From Candidatus Corynebacterium faecigallinarum (GTDB taxonomy: Bacteria > Actinomycetota > Actinomycetes > Mycobacteriales > Mycobacteriaceae): a DNA stretch of 64,000 nucleotides. Both the position numbers and the translations under genes were made by a program. The notes beneath the pieces are model-generated. The model was not told the origin of the DNA and did no database searches. It saw only the letters and a list, made by a program, of their open reading frames with translations. The DNA lies in the NCBI GenBank assembly GCA_019120175.1, contig DWVP01000004.1, forward strand, positions 124,001-188,000, written 5' to 3'. Of the stretch, positions 24,082-33,153 are shown piece by piece. The stretch's first letter is position 1, and each line of letters starts with the position of its first letter.

Positions 24082-24654
24082 TTGAGCCCGGAACCGCGCC
24101 TGGTGGTTCTTGCCGGACCGTCCGCCGTCGGTAAGTCGACGGTCGTGGCGGGCCTGCGTGAGAGTGTGCCTGATCTTTTCTTCAGCGTGTCCTGGACGAC
24201 CAGGGATCCGCGGCCGGGTGAGGTCGACGGACGGGACTACCACTACGTGTCCCGCGACCGCTTCCGCGAGGAGGTGGACGCCGGCATGATGCTTGAATGG
24301 GCCGAGATCCACGGCGGACTGCAACTGTCCGGCACGCCCCGGCGTCCCGTCGGTGACGCGCTGGAGGAGGGCCGTCCGGTCCTCGTGGAGGTCGACCTCG
24401 TGGGCGCCAGGAACATCAAGAAGATGATGCCGGAGGCCCTCACCGTCTTCCTGGCACCCCCGTCGTGGGAGGTGCTCGTCGACCGGCTGACCGGCCGTGG
24501 TACCGAGAGCGAGGACGTGATCCGTCGTCGTCTCGAGACCGCGGAAGAGGAACTCGCCTCCCAGAGTGAGTTCGACCGCGTCGTCGTCAACGAGGACGTG
24601 GACTCGGCGGTGGCCGAGATCGGTGGCCTGCTCACCGGCAGTACACAGCACTAG
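24082..24654 (+). CDS. gmk: Guanylate kinase
   Basis: 190 aa from TTG 24082, 5 bp after mihF. Phosphorylates GMP to GDP. P-loop GPSAVGKST at 12-20, GMP-binding [20 protein letters not shown] and EWAEIHG are standard. The position between mihF and rpoZ is conserved in actinobacteria. TTG is the only start giving the usual N terminus without overlapping mihF. Confidence 0.95.
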   Translation: MSPEPRLVVLAGPSAVGKSTVVAGLRESVPDLFFSVSWTTRDPRPGEVDGRDYHYVSRDRFREEVDAGMMLEWAEIHGGLQLSGTPRRPVGDALEEGRPVLVEVDLVGARNIKKMMPEALTVFLAPPSWEVLVDRLTGRGTESEDVIRRRLETAEEELASQSEFDRVVVNEDVDSAVAEIGGLLTGSTQH

Positions 24655-24679
24655 AACCAACGAATACAAAGGTGTGTCA

Positions 24680-24952
24680 GTGGATACCAACGACAACTCA
24701 TCCGTCTTCGACCAGCCGGTCGGCATCACCAATCCTCCGATTGACGAGCTGCTGACCAAGGTGTCCTCGAAGTACGCCCTGGTGATCTTCGCCGCCAAGC
24801 GCGCGCGTCAGATCAACGAATACTTCCAGACCGTCGGCGACGGGGTCTTCGAGTTCGTCGGCCCGCTGGTCACCCCGGATGCCCAGGAGAAGCCGCTCTC
24901 GATCGCCCTGCGCGAGATCGAGGGCGACCTGCTGGAGCACACCGAAGGCTAG
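24680..24952 (+). CDS. rpoZ: RNA polymerase omega subunit
   Basis: 90 aa. GTG 24680 is chosen because AAAGG ends 7 nt upstream; GTG 24674 would add two residues. Omega assists RpoB' folding and assembly. The conserved core [31 protein letters not shown] is present, and the C-terminal half is the actinobacterial type ([16 protein letters not shown]). A strong hairpin follows 24 bp after the stop. Confidence 0.95.
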   Translation: MDTNDNSSVFDQPVGITNPPIDELLTKVSSKYALVIFAAKRARQINEYFQTVGDGVFEFVGPLVTPDAQEKPLSIALREIEGDLLEHTEG

Positions 24953-24976
24953 CCCGGCCGTCACCTGTGACGCCAC

Positions 24977-25010
24977 GAGCGCCCGTCCCCGTCATCGGGG
25001 ACGGGTGCTC
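24977..25010 (+). terminator. Hairpin terminator after rpoZ
   Basis: GAGCGCCCGTCCCCG pairs with CGGGGACGGGTGCTC around a TCAT loop: 15 bp with one G-T wobble. No T-run follows, so it would be an I-shaped terminator, common in actinobacteria. Confidence 0.6.
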
Positions 25011-25030
25011 TGTCGTCTGCGGTCGTATTC

Positions 25031-25080
25031 GGTCCTGTGCGGTCCAGTGCGGTTCCGTGCGGTTCCGTGCGGTTCCGTCT
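25031..25080 (+). repeat. Tandem 10-bp repeats upstream of coaBC
   Basis: Five consecutive decamers: GGTCCTGTGC, GGTCCAGTGC, GGTTCCGTGC, GGTTCCGTGC, GGTTCCGTCT. They end 13 bp before the putative coaBC -10 (25094-25099). The unit equals about one helical turn. Confidence 0.75.
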
Positions 25081-25093
25081 CAGTTCCGTCGCG

Positions 25094-25107
25094 TAAGCTG
25101 GGGTGCC
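25094..25107 (+). promoter_or_regulatory. -10 hexamer for leaderless coaBC
   Basis: TAAGCT at 25094-25099 is 8 nt before the coaBC GTG; there is no SD. Confidence 0.45.
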
Positions 25108-26364
25108 GTGAACGACAACAGACTCAAGATCCTCGTCGGGGTGGGCGGGGGCATCGCCGCCTACAAGGCCTGCGCGCTGGTGCGCTACTTCACTGAAGCC
25201 GGCCATGAGGTCCACGTGGTACCCACCGACTCCGCCCTGCGGTTCGTCGGCGCGGCGACATTCGAGGCGCTCTCCGGCAACCCGGTGTCCACCACCGTCT
25301 TCGACGCCGTGGACGAGGTCCGCCATGTGCGACTGGGCCAGGAGGCCGACCTCATGGTCGTCGCCCCGGCAACCGCCGACCTCATGGCACGCCTGGCGCA
25401 GGGCAGGGCGGACGACCTGCTCACCGCCAGTGCCCTGGTCGTCGACGACTGCCCGGTCGTGCTGGCCCCGGCGATGCACACCGAGATGTGGCGCCATCCG
25501 GCGACACGCGACAATGTGGCGGCCCTGCGCCGCCGCGGCACCGTAGTCCTGGAGCCGGCCCACGGCCGGTTGACCGGCACCGACACCGGTCCCGGACGCC
25601 TGCCCGACCCGGAACACATCGGTGCCCTGGCGCTGGCCGCCGCCGAACGTTCCGGCGTCTTCCGCCAGTCCCTGGCCGGACGGCGCGTACTCATCACCGC
25701 CGGTGGCACCCACGAGGCGCTTGACCCGGTGCGTTTCCTCGGCAACGCCTCCTCGGGCCGCCAGGGGTTCGCCCTGGCCGACATCGCCGTCCAACGCGGT
25801 GCCGAGGTGGAACTGGTGGCAGGGCACACCGACGAGTTGCCGGTGCCATCCGGTGCACGCATCACCCGGGTCAGCAGCGCCCGCGATCTGGAGTCCGCCG
25901 TCGCCGAACTTGCTCCCGAGGTCGATGCCGTCGTCATGGCCGCCGCCGTCGCCGACTACCGTCCCGCCCAGCGGGCCGAGGCGAAGATGAAGAAGGGTAC
26001 CGACGACGACGGGCTGGCGAATCTGGCGTTGACCGAGAACCCGGACATCCTCAAGGGGCTGGTGGAGCGTCGCCGCACCGGAGAGTTGCCGGAGGATCTG
26101 GTGATCGCCGGTTTCGCCGCAGAGACCGGCGACGCCACCCACAGTCCGTTGGACCACGCCCGCGCCAAGTTGGCCCGCAAGGGCTGCGACCTGCTGATGT
26201 GTAATGCGGTGGGTGAGGGGGTCGTCTTCGGCCAGCAGGACAGCTCCGGCTGGATCCTGGTGCCGGGTGACCGCCCCGGGGCCGAGGACGTCACCGAGGT
26301 CGCGACCTCCTCCAAGCTGGTGGTCGCCGCCCACATCCTCGACGCACTCGAGGGACTTCTCTAG
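25108..26364 (+). CDS. coaBC: Phosphopantothenoylcysteine decarboxylase / phosphopantothenate--cysteine ligase
   Basis: Bifunctional CoA-pathway flavoprotein (Dfp), 418 aa from GTG 25108. The N-terminal CoaC domain has GVGGGIAAYKAC, the FMN/active-site SPATADLMARLAQGRADDLL-like segment and PAMHTEMW. The C-terminal CoaB domain begins at VLITAGGTHEALDPVRFLGNASSGRQG and has the ligase AAAVADYRP and KMKKG motifs. It makes 4'-phosphopantetheine from phosphopantothenate and cysteine. The longer in-frame start at 24967 would translate the upstream tandem repeats and is rejected. Confidence 0.95.
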   Translation: MNDNRLKILVGVGGGIAAYKACALVRYFTEAGHEVHVVPTDSALRFVGAATFEALSGNPVSTTVFDAVDEVRHVRLGQEADLMVVAPATADLMARLAQGRADDLLTASALVVDDCPVVLAPAMHTEMWRHPATRDNVAALRRRGTVVLEPAHGRLTGTDTGPGRLPDPEHIGALALAAAERSGVFRQSLAGRRVLITAGGTHEALDPVRFLGNASSGRQGFALADIAVQRGAEVELVAGHTDELPVPSGARITRVSSARDLESAVAELAPEVDAVVMAAAVADYRPAQRAEAKMKKGTDDDGLANLALTENPDILKGLVERRRTGELPEDLVIAGFAAETGDATHSPLDHARAKLARKGCDLLMCNAVGEGVVFGQQDSSGWILVPGDRPGAEDVTEVATSSKLVVAAHILDALEGLL

Positions 26365-26403
26365 AGCCCCTGTCCGGGACGCTCTCCGGGGCCTTCTACC
26401 AAA

Positions 26404-26423
26404 AAGACAGCTTGGTCTAGTAT
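26404..26423 (+). promoter_or_regulatory. metK promoter with McbR-like operator
   Basis: AAGAC-AGCTTG-GTCTA at 26404-26419 matches the published McbR consensus TAGAC-N6-GTCTA at 9 of 10 positions and overlaps the -10 TAGTAT (26418-26423). In C. glutamicum McbR represses sulfur-amino-acid genes including metK. The site is seen; binding is inferred. Confidence 0.6.
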
Positions 26424-26485
26424 GGTGAACGTCCTGAAGGGCTGACTGCACTTCGACATGCACTACAACAGAAAGCCGATACATC

Positions 26486-27766
26486 GTGACCACCCCGTCC
26501 TCTGCGTCCGCAGCGTCTTCCACCCGTGCGAACTCCCGTCTGTTCACCAGTGAGTCGGTGACCGAAGGGCACCCCGACAAGATCTGCGACGCTATCTCGG
26601 ACACCATCCTCGATGCCCTGCTCGCCGCGGACCCGGAGTCCCGGGTCGCCGTGGAGACCCTGGTCACCACCGGCCAGGTGCACGTCGCCGGTGAGGTGCG
26701 CACCAGTGGCTACGTGGAGATCCCGCAGCTGGTGCGTGACACCATCTGCAACATCGGCTTCACCTCCTCCGACGTCGGCTTCGACGGCTCCACCTGTGGA
26801 GTCAACATCGCCATCGGCGAGCAGTCCCCGGAGATCGGCGACGGCGTGGACACCTCCCACGAGGTGCGCAGCGCCGGCGAGGGCAAGGAGCACGAGGAAT
26901 TCGACAAGGCCGGCGCCGGTGACCAGGGTCTGATGTTCGGCTACGCCACCAACGAGACCGCGGAACTGATGCCGCTGCCGATCGCCACGGCCCACCGCCT
27001 GGCCCGTCGGTTGACGCAGGTGCGCAAGGAAGGCATCGTCGACCGGCTGCGTCCCGACGGCAAGACCCAGGTCACGTTCGCCTACGACGCCGAAGGTCGT
27101 CCTTCGCACCTCGACACCGTGGTGATCTCCACCCAGCATGACAAGGGTGTCGAGCAGGACGATCTCGCCGTAGCACTGCGCACCCACGTCATCGACTGGG
27201 TCATCAAGGACGCCGGTCTCGAGAGCTTCGTCACCGACGAACTCACCGTACTCATCAACCCCTCGGGCTCCTTCATCCTCGGCGGCCCGATGGGCGACGC
27301 CGGACTGACCGGCCGCAAGATCATCGTCGACACCTACGGCGGCATGGCCCGCCACGGCGGCGGTGCCTTCTCCGGCAAGGACCCCAGCAAGGTGGACCGC
27401 TCGGCGGCCTACGCCATGCGCTGGGTGGCCAAGAACATCGTCGCCGCCGGCCTCGCCGCCCGCGCCGAGGTCCAGGTGGCCTACGCCATCGGCCGTGCGC
27501 GACCGGTCGGTCTCTACGTCGAGACCTTCGGCACCGCCACCGGTGGGCGCACCGACGAGCAGATCCAGCAGGCCGTCGCCGAGGTCTTCGACCTGCGCCC
27601 CGGGGCGATCATCCGGGACCTGGACCTGCTGCGTCCGATCTACGCCCAGACCGCGGCCTACGGCCACTTCGGACGCACCGACCTCGACCTCCCGTGGGAG
27701 AACACCGACCGCGCCGAGGCGCTGCGCGCCGCCGCCGAGCAGATCGGTGTCCCGGTCGCACAGTAG
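26486..27766 (+). CDS. metK: S-adenosylmethionine synthetase
   Basis: 426 aa from GTG 26486, full length. Makes SAM from methionine and ATP. Signatures: [36 protein letters not shown], the [21 protein letters not shown] loop and [16 protein letters not shown]. It has its own promoter with a probable McbR operator, so expression should follow S-adenosylhomocysteine levels. priA follows after 37 bp. Confidence 0.97.
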   Translation: MTTPSSASAASSTRANSRLFTSESVTEGHPDKICDAISDTILDALLAADPESRVAVETLVTTGQVHVAGEVRTSGYVEIPQLVRDTICNIGFTSSDVGFDGSTCGVNIAIGEQSPEIGDGVDTSHEVRSAGEGKEHEEFDKAGAGDQGLMFGYATNETAELMPLPIATAHRLARRLTQVRKEGIVDRLRPDGKTQVTFAYDAEGRPSHLDTVVISTQHDKGVEQDDLAVALRTHVIDWVIKDAGLESFVTDELTVLINPSGSFILGGPMGDAGLTGRKIIVDTYGGMARHGGGAFSGKDPSKVDRSAAYAMRWVAKNIVAAGLAARAEVQVAYAIGRARPVGLYVETFGTATGGRTDEQIQQAVAEVFDLRPGAIIRDLDLLRPIYAQTAAYGHFGRTDLDLPWENTDRAEALRAAAEQIGVPVAQ

Positions 27767-27789
27767 GCTCGGCCCGTAGACAAGGTCAG

Positions 27790-27803
27790 TAGAATCGGAT
27801 GAT
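27790..27803 (+). promoter_or_regulatory. -10 hexamer for leaderless priA
   Basis: TAGAAT at 27790-27795 lies exactly 8 nt before the priA GTG, with no SD between. Confidence 0.5.
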
Positions 27804-29876
27804 GTGACCAACCCCGTTGCCCGGGTACTCCCACTGTTGGGGATGCCCCACCTCGACCGACTCTTCGACTACGCCGTTCCGGAGAAATGGGACGCCGAGG
27901 CACAGCCGGGGGTCAAGGTCCGGGTTCGGTTCGCCGGACGGCTGGTGGACGCCCTGCTGGTCGAACGCCGTCGCACCACCGACCACGTCGGCGACCTGTC
28001 ACCGCTCAACCGGGTGATCAGCCCGGTGCAGATCCTCCCGCCGCACCTGTGGGAACTGGTCAACCGGTTGGCCGACCGCTACGCCGGTACCCGGTCCGAC
28101 GTGATCCGGGCGATCGTCCCGGCCCGCCACGCCACCGCGGAGAAGTCAGGACTCTTCGGCGGTGGGGCCTCGTGGGAGGACCTCTACGGCTCCCTGGTGG
28201 CCCGTGACGACCTCATCGCCGCCCCGCGCGAGGCCGCCGCAGTGGGGTGGGCCGCCTACCGACATGCCGACAGTTTCCTGGCTGCCGTACTGGCGGCCCG
28301 TCCGGGCAGCCCTGCCCGGGCCTCGTGGCTGTGGACACCGGGGGAGGACTGGGCCGCACGCCTGGCTGAGATGGCCGCCACCGTGGCTTGGGACGGCGGT
28401 GGGGTCCTGCTCGTTGCCCCGGACCAACGGGACGTCGACCGGATCACCGCCGCACTACGCCGCTTCCTGTCGGCCGCGCAGATCACCGAGCTGACCGCCC
28501 AGGTCGGCCCCGCCGCGCGATACCGGCGACACCTCGCGGTACTGGCAGGACAGGGGCGTGTGGTCGTCGGCACCCGCTCGGCCGCCAGCGCCCCGGTGCA
28601 GAACCTCCGCCTGGCCGTGCTGGTCGGCGACGGGGAGGACGCCCTGGTGGATCCACGGGCTCCATACCTTCACGCCCGCGACGTGCTCCGGATGCGCTCC
28701 GAACTGGAGGAATGTGCCCTGCTCGTCGGTGGGGCACACCGCACCGCGGAAATCCAGCAGTGGGTCGAGCAGGGATTCTCCCCGACCTTGCGTCCCGAAC
28801 CCACCGCACTACGAGACCGGATGCCGTGGATCCACGCCCTCGACGACACCCATGACGCCCACCAGAACTACTCCCGGATGCCCTCGGCCGGGTACAAGGC
28901 GATCCGCCGGACCCTGGACGCCGGGCACCCGGTGCTGGTCCAGGTGCCCCGGCGTGGCTACGCCCCGTCGGTGGCCTGTTCGTCCTGTCGTACATCCGCG
29001 CGTTGCCGACGGTGCAATGGCCCGTTGGAGATTCCCCGTGGCGGTTCCGATGCGCAGGATTCTGCGGCAGCCGCAGCAGCACCGCACTGTCGGTGGTGCG
29101 GGGCGATGGAAGGCAACTTCACCTGCACCAGCTGTGGTGGACATGCTCTGCGCATGACCGTCATCGGCCAGGAACGCACCGCCGAGGAGCTCGGCCGGGC
29201 CTTCCCCGGGGTCGGGGTCACCGTCTCCGGTGGGGGACAGGTCAAGGATGTCATCGCCGACGCACCCCGCCTGGTCGTCGCCACCCCAGGTGCCGAACCA
29301 CTGGTGGACGGTGGTCTCTATGGGGCGGCGGTGCTCATGGACACCTGGCTGAGTCTGGGGCGGGCCGACCTGCGCGCCACCGAGCAGACCCTGCGCCAGT
29401 GGATGGAAGCGTCCTGCCTGGTCGCAGCGCGTGAGGATGCCGGCGAGGTGGTGCTCGTCGCACCCACCAGCGACCCGACGGCCCAGCAGCTGATCCGCTG
29501 GGATCCCGAGGGGGCAGCGGCCGCTGAGCTCGCCACCCGGGTGGAGGCGGGCTTCCCACCGGCGGTGACGCTCGTCGCCGCCGACGGCACGGCGGCGTCG
29601 CTTGACCAGCTGCAGGACGCCTGGACACCCCCGTCGTCGGTCGTCGACGACGGGGATGTGGAACTGCTGGGACCGGTGGAACTGCCCGCCGGGGTACGAC
29701 GTCCGGCCGGGCTGGGCGACACCGAGGCTGAACTGGCCCGACGGCTGATCATCCGGGTGCCCGCCGGGCACGAGGAAGAGGTCGGGGCCAGCCTGCGGGC
29801 CGCGCTGTCGATCCGGGCGACACGGCGGCAGAACGACCCGCTACGCGTCGTCGTGGACCCGGTGCGGGTCGGATAG
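27804..29876 (+). CDS. priA: Probable primosomal protein N' (PriA), apparently helicase-inactive
   Basis: 690 aa from GTG 27804. PriA recognises forked DNA and reloads the replisome. The N-terminal DNA-binding domain (ARVLPLLGMPHLDRLFDYAVP) and the zinc-binding cysteines are present: VACSSCRTSARCRRCNG, then CRWCGAMEGNFTCTSCGG. In the helicase region, no GxGKT Walker A is found (the place reads ASWLWTPGEDWAARL) and no DEAH/DEEH box is evident. Loss of these motifs is characteristic of actinobacterial PriA, so this is a structural rather than ATP-driven form. It sits in the metK-priA-def-fmt-rsmB cluster. Confidence 0.9.
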   Translation: MTNPVARVLPLLGMPHLDRLFDYAVPEKWDAEAQPGVKVRVRFAGRLVDALLVERRRTTDHVGDLSPLNRVISPVQILPPHLWELVNRLADRYAGTRSDVIRAIVPARHATAEKSGLFGGGASWEDLYGSLVARDDLIAAPREAAAVGWAAYRHADSFLAAVLAARPGSPARASWLWTPGEDWAARLAEMAATVAWDGGGVLLVAPDQRDVDRITAALRRFLSAAQITELTAQVGPAARYRRHLAVLAGQGRVVVGTRSAASAPVQNLRLAVLVGDGEDALVDPRAPYLHARDVLRMRSELEECALLVGGAHRTAEIQQWVEQGFSPTLRPEPTALRDRMPWIHALDDTHDAHQNYSRMPSAGYKAIRRTLDAGHPVLVQVPRRGYAPSVACSSCRTSARCRRCNGPLEIPRGGSDAQDSAAAAAAPHCRWCGAMEGNFTCTSCGGHALRMTVIGQERTAEELGRAFPGVGVTVSGGGQVKDVIADAPRLVVATPGAEPLVDGGLYGAAVLMDTWLSLGRADLRATEQTLRQWMEASCLVAAREDAGEVVLVAPTSDPTAQQLIRWDPEGAAAAELATRVEAGFPPAVTLVAADGTAASLDQLQDAWTPPSSVVDDGDVELLGPVELPAGVRRPAGLGDTEAELARRLIIRVPAGHEEEVGASLRAALSIRATRRQNDPLRVVVDPVRVG

Positions 29877-29887
29877 GATGGGCAGAC
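29874..29887 (+). promoter_or_regulatory. -10 hexamer for def
   Basis: TAGGAT at 29874-29879 overlaps the priA stop and lies 8 nt before the def ATG. A weak AGGA is embedded in it, so leaderless and SD-led starts are both possible. Confidence 0.4.
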
Positions 29888-30391
29888 ATGACCGTTCTGA
29901 CTATCCGGCTGTTCGGGGACCCCGTCCTGCGCACCGCCGCCGAGCCCGTGGTCGATCCCGCGGGTGACCCCACCCTGCGCACCCTCGTCGACGACATGCT
30001 GGAGACCATGGACCATGCCGGCGGTGTCGGCCTGGCCGCCAACCAGGTGGGGCTGACCCAACGGGTGTTCGTCTACGACTGCGAGGGCGATCGCGGCCAC
30101 ATCATCAACCCGGTGTGGGAGGCGGTCGGGGAGGACACCCAGACCGGACGCGAGGGCTGCCTGTCGGTGCCGGAGGCCGGCGGTGACGTCACCCGGGCTC
30201 AGTCGGTGCGGGTACGCGGGGTGACCGTCGACGGGGACACGGTGGACCGCGAGGTCACCGGCCTGATGGCCCGCTGTGTGCAGCACGAGACCGACCACCT
30301 GGACGGCGTGATGTTCTTCCAGCGCATGGAGCCCGCCGGTCGGCGCGCCGTGATGGCCGAGATCCGGGGAAGCGAGTGGTTCAACCGATGA
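29888..30391 (+). CDS. def: Peptide deformylase
   Basis: 167 aa. Removes the formyl group from nascent proteins. All three metal/active-site motifs are intact: GGVGLAANQVG at 45-55, EGCLSV with Cys91, and QHETDHLDG with His133, Glu134 and His137. It overlaps fmt by 4 bp (ATGA), pairing the deformylation and formylation genes as is common. Confidence 0.96.
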   Translation: MTVLTIRLFGDPVLRTAAEPVVDPAGDPTLRTLVDDMLETMDHAGGVGLAANQVGLTQRVFVYDCEGDRGHIINPVWEAVGEDTQTGREGCLSVPEAGGDVTRAQSVRVRGVTVDGDTVDREVTGLMARCVQHETDHLDGVMFFQRMEPAGRRAVMAEIRGSEWFNR

Positions 30392-31443
30392 AGATCCTGT
30401 TCGCCGGGACCCCGGAACCAGCTGCGGTAACCCTGGAGTACCTGCTGGACGATCCGTCCCACGAGGTCGTCGCCGTGCTCACCCAGCCTGATGCCCGTCG
30501 TGGCCGGGGGAGGACGGTGCACCCCTCCAAGGTGGCCGACGTCGCCGATACCCACGGGGTGCCGGTCCACAAGTTCACTTCACTGAAGCCCGACGCCGAG
30601 GACGCTGCGGATGTCCGCAAGGTGCTGTCCGGTTACGCCGCCGACGGTGTCGAGGCAGTGGCCGTGGTGGCCTACGGGCAGATCCTGCCGGCCGACGTAC
30701 TCGACATCTTCCGCCACGGGTGGATTAACCTGCACTTCTCGCTGCTGCCACGCTGGCGCGGCGCCGCACCGGTGCAGGCGGCGATCGCCGCCGGGGACAC
30801 CACCACCGGGGCGACCACGTTCCGTATCGTCCCGGCCCTCGACGCCGGGCCGACCACCGGCACAGTCACCGAGGAGATCGGCCTGACCGACACCGCCGAC
30901 GACCTGCTGACCCGGCTGACCTACGCCGGCCGTGAACTGCTCGCCGAGACCCTCACCGGGCTGGGCACCGGTGAGATCGTTCCCGAACCGCAGCCGGAGG
31001 AGGGGGCGACCTACGCCGCGAAGATCACCTCCGCCGATGCGAGGGTGGACTGGACCCGGGCCGCCGCAGAGATCCAGCGGGTCACCCGGGCACACACCCC
31101 GGCACCGGGACCATGGACGATGCTCGACGGGGAACGCTACAAGCTGGGACTGCTGCGCCACACTGAGCCGGGGAGCGCCGGTACCGCCGGTACCGCCGGC
31201 ACCGCTGGCGGAGCCCCGGAGTCCCTTGCCCCGGGGGAGTTGGCGGCCACCAAGGACGCGCTGTACGTCGGAACCGGCGATCGCGAACTGCAGATCACCC
31301 GGATCCAGCCGCCGGGCAAGAAAATGATGGATGCCGATGCCTGGGTGCGCGGCCGTAGCGACCTCTTCGACGGTAACGGTAGCGACGGCAACTCTGACAC
31401 CGCGGTGTTCGAGACCGCCGACACGACACAAGGAGATAAGTGA
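30388..31443 (+). CDS. fmt: Methionyl-tRNA formyltransferase
   Basis: 351 aa from ATG 30388, which overlaps the def stop. Formylates initiator Met-tRNA using 10-formyl-THF. N-terminal MKILFAGTPEPAAVTLEYLL, the folate-site HFSLLPRWRGAAPVQAAI with catalytic His, and DAGPTTG are canonical. The C-terminal OB-type domain contains an Ala-Gly-Thr repeat linker (AGTAGTAGTAGG) encoded by repeated GCCGGTACC units at about 31180-31207, and ends in a Ser/Asn/Asp-rich tail. The stop overlaps the rsmB start by one base. Confidence 0.94.
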   Translation: MKILFAGTPEPAAVTLEYLLDDPSHEVVAVLTQPDARRGRGRTVHPSKVADVADTHGVPVHKFTSLKPDAEDAADVRKVLSGYAADGVEAVAVVAYGQILPADVLDIFRHGWINLHFSLLPRWRGAAPVQAAIAAGDTTTGATTFRIVPALDAGPTTGTVTEEIGLTDTADDLLTRLTYAGRELLAETLTGLGTGEIVPEPQPEEGATYAAKITSADARVDWTRAAAEIQRVTRAHTPAPGPWTMLDGERYKLGLLRHTEPGSAGTAGTAGTAGGAPESLAPGELAATKDALYVGTGDRELQITRIQPPGKKMMDADAWVRGRSDLFDGNGSDGNSDTAVFETADTTQGDK

Positions 31444-33008
31444 TGGGTGGATTCCGGTCCCGGTCGACCTCAGGCGACAAGAACAGTGGCGACAAGAACA
31501 GTGGCGACAAGCGCGCCTCGTCACAGGGCGGCGGTAGGGGCCATGCCGATCGTCGGCGCGGCGGCGGGCAGTCCGGCTACCGCCGCAAGAGTGAGAGTCA
31601 CCGTCAGGAGCGTGAGGACGCCCGCGACACCCGCGGCTCCGGCGATGTGGTCCGTGACCTCGTGCTGTCGGTGCTGCAACAGGTGTCCTCCGGCGACGCC
31701 TACGCCAACCTGGTGCTGCCCAAGGCGCTTACCCGGGCGAAGATGTCCGGACGCGACGCCGCCTTCGCCACCGAACTGACCTACGGCACCCTGCGGGCCC
31801 AGGGACTCCTGGACGCGGTGATTGCCGAGGCCGCGGGCCGTCCGGTCTCCCGGATCGACGAGACGGTGCTGGACGTGCTGCGTCTGGGCACCTACCAGAT
31901 CCTGCGCACCCGGGTGGACGACCACGCGGCGGTGAACACCAGTGTCGAACTAGTGAAGGCCAACGGCGAGGAGAAGGCCGCCGGGTTCACCAACGGGGTG
32001 TTGCGGTCGATCACGCGAACCCCGGCGAAGAAGTGGCTGGCGAAGATCACCGCCGACCTGGGGGACCCGGTCGAGGAGATCGCCCTGCAGCACTCGCACC
32101 CGAGGTGGATCGCCGGAGTGTTCAACACGGCGCTGGGTGGCACGGAGCAGACTCCCGCCGCAGACCTGGAAGAGGCACTCGACGCCGATGACGCCCGACC
32201 GCTGGTGCACCTGGCGGCACGTCCCGGGCAGATGTCGGGGGAGGAGCTCGCCCTGGTCACCGGTGGTGACGAGGGAAAATGGTCACCGTATGCGGTGTAC
32301 CTCTCGGAAGGGAACCCCGGTTCCCTGCCGCCGGTGCAGGATGGTCTCGCCTCGGTGCAGGACGAAGGCTCCCAGCTCATCGCTCTGGCCGTCACCCGTG
32401 CCCAGGTCGATGACGATGCCGGTCGTTGGCTGGACCTGTGTTCCGGGCCGGGCGGGAAGACGGCGTTCATCGCCGCTTGGGGTTCCGGCGACGGGGTGAC
32501 CGTGGATGCGGTGGAACCGGCGGAGCACCGCGCCGACCTGGTGCGTAAGGCCACCGACGGCCTTCCGGTGCGGGTACATGTCGGTGACGGCCGCGAACCG
32601 AGGTCCGTTGACGGGCTGGACGTTCCGGCCGATGGCTTCGACCGGGTCCTGGTTGATGCCCCGTGCACCGGGTTGGGCGCGCTGCGTCGGCGTCCGGAGG
32701 CCCGCTGGCGCAAGACCGCCGATGATGTTCCGCCGCTGGTGTCACTGCAGCGTGATCTGCTGCGCGCGGCCCTGAGCGTGACGAAGCCGGGCGGGGTGGT
32801 CGTCTACTCGACGTGTTCACCCCACCCGGCGGAGACCGTGGAGGTCGCACGCTCGGTGGCGGAGGAGACCGGCGCGGTCATCGAGGACGCCACGGCCCTG
32901 TTCCCGGAGCTGGCCGGGGTGGGCCTGGATTCTGCACCGTTCGTCCAGCTGTGGCCGCACCGGCACGGCACCGACGCGATGTTCTTCGCGGTGCTGCGCA
33001 AGGCCTAG
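31443..33008 (+). CDS. rsmB: 16S rRNA (cytosine-C5) methyltransferase, RsmB/Sun family
   Basis: 521 aa from ATG 31443 with AGGAG 7 nt upstream. The N-terminal ~55 residues are basic and low-complexity, starting with 15-bp tandem repeats encoding GDKNS. A NusB-like RNA-binding domain follows (RDLVLSVLQQVSSGDAYANLVLPKAL), then the SAM methyltransferase with DLCSGPGGKT, DAPCTGLGALRRRPEARWR and catalytic Cys in YSTCSPHPAE. It methylates the small-subunit rRNA (C967 in E. coli). It ends only 10 bp from the converging small transporter gene. Confidence 0.93.
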   Translation: MGGFRSRSTSGDKNSGDKNSGDKRASSQGGGRGHADRRRGGGQSGYRRKSESHRQEREDARDTRGSGDVVRDLVLSVLQQVSSGDAYANLVLPKALTRAKMSGRDAAFATELTYGTLRAQGLLDAVIAEAAGRPVSRIDETVLDVLRLGTYQILRTRVDDHAAVNTSVELVKANGEEKAAGFTNGVLRSITRTPAKKWLAKITADLGDPVEEIALQHSHPRWIAGVFNTALGGTEQTPAADLEEALDADDARPLVHLAARPGQMSGEELALVTGGDEGKWSPYAVYLSEGNPGSLPPVQDGLASVQDEGSQLIALAVTRAQVDDDAGRWLDLCSGPGGKTAFIAAWGSGDGVTVDAVEPAEHRADLVRKATDGLPVRVHVGDGREPRSVDGLDVPADGFDRVLVDAPCTGLGALRRRPEARWRKTADDVPPLVSLQRDLLRAALSVTKPGGVVVYSTCSPHPAETVEVARSVAEETGAVIEDATALFPELAGVGLDSAPFVQLWPHRHGTDAMFFAVLRKA

Positions 33009-33018
33009 TACAGCTGGA

Positions 33019-33150
33019 TCAGATGATCGAGGTGCCCGACTCCCGGGCCTTCTTCGCGTCACGGATGAATCCCTTGGCGATGACGCCCATGACGACGGCG
33101 ACCAGGACCGGCCAGATGAGGAAGTAGATGGTGAGCAGGATAGGGGACAT
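33019..33150 (-). CDS. Small transporter-associated membrane protein (43 aa)
   Basis: An ORF of 43 codons reading MSPILLTIYFLIWPVLVAVV at its N terminus, i.e. one strong transmembrane helix, followed by a basic cytoplasmic tail (AKGFIRDAKKARESGTSII). Its ATG lies 3 bp after the stop of the upstream symporter, and AGGAG sits 7 nt before it inside the symporter's last codons, so the two are translationally coupled. The size, single helix and position match tiny 'putative transporter small subunit' proteins found beside sodium symporters. Function as an accessory subunit is inferred. Confidence 0.8.
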   Translation of the reverse strand: MSPILLTIYFLIWPVLVAVVMGVIAKGFIRDAKKARESGTSII

Positions 33151-33153
33151 GGG

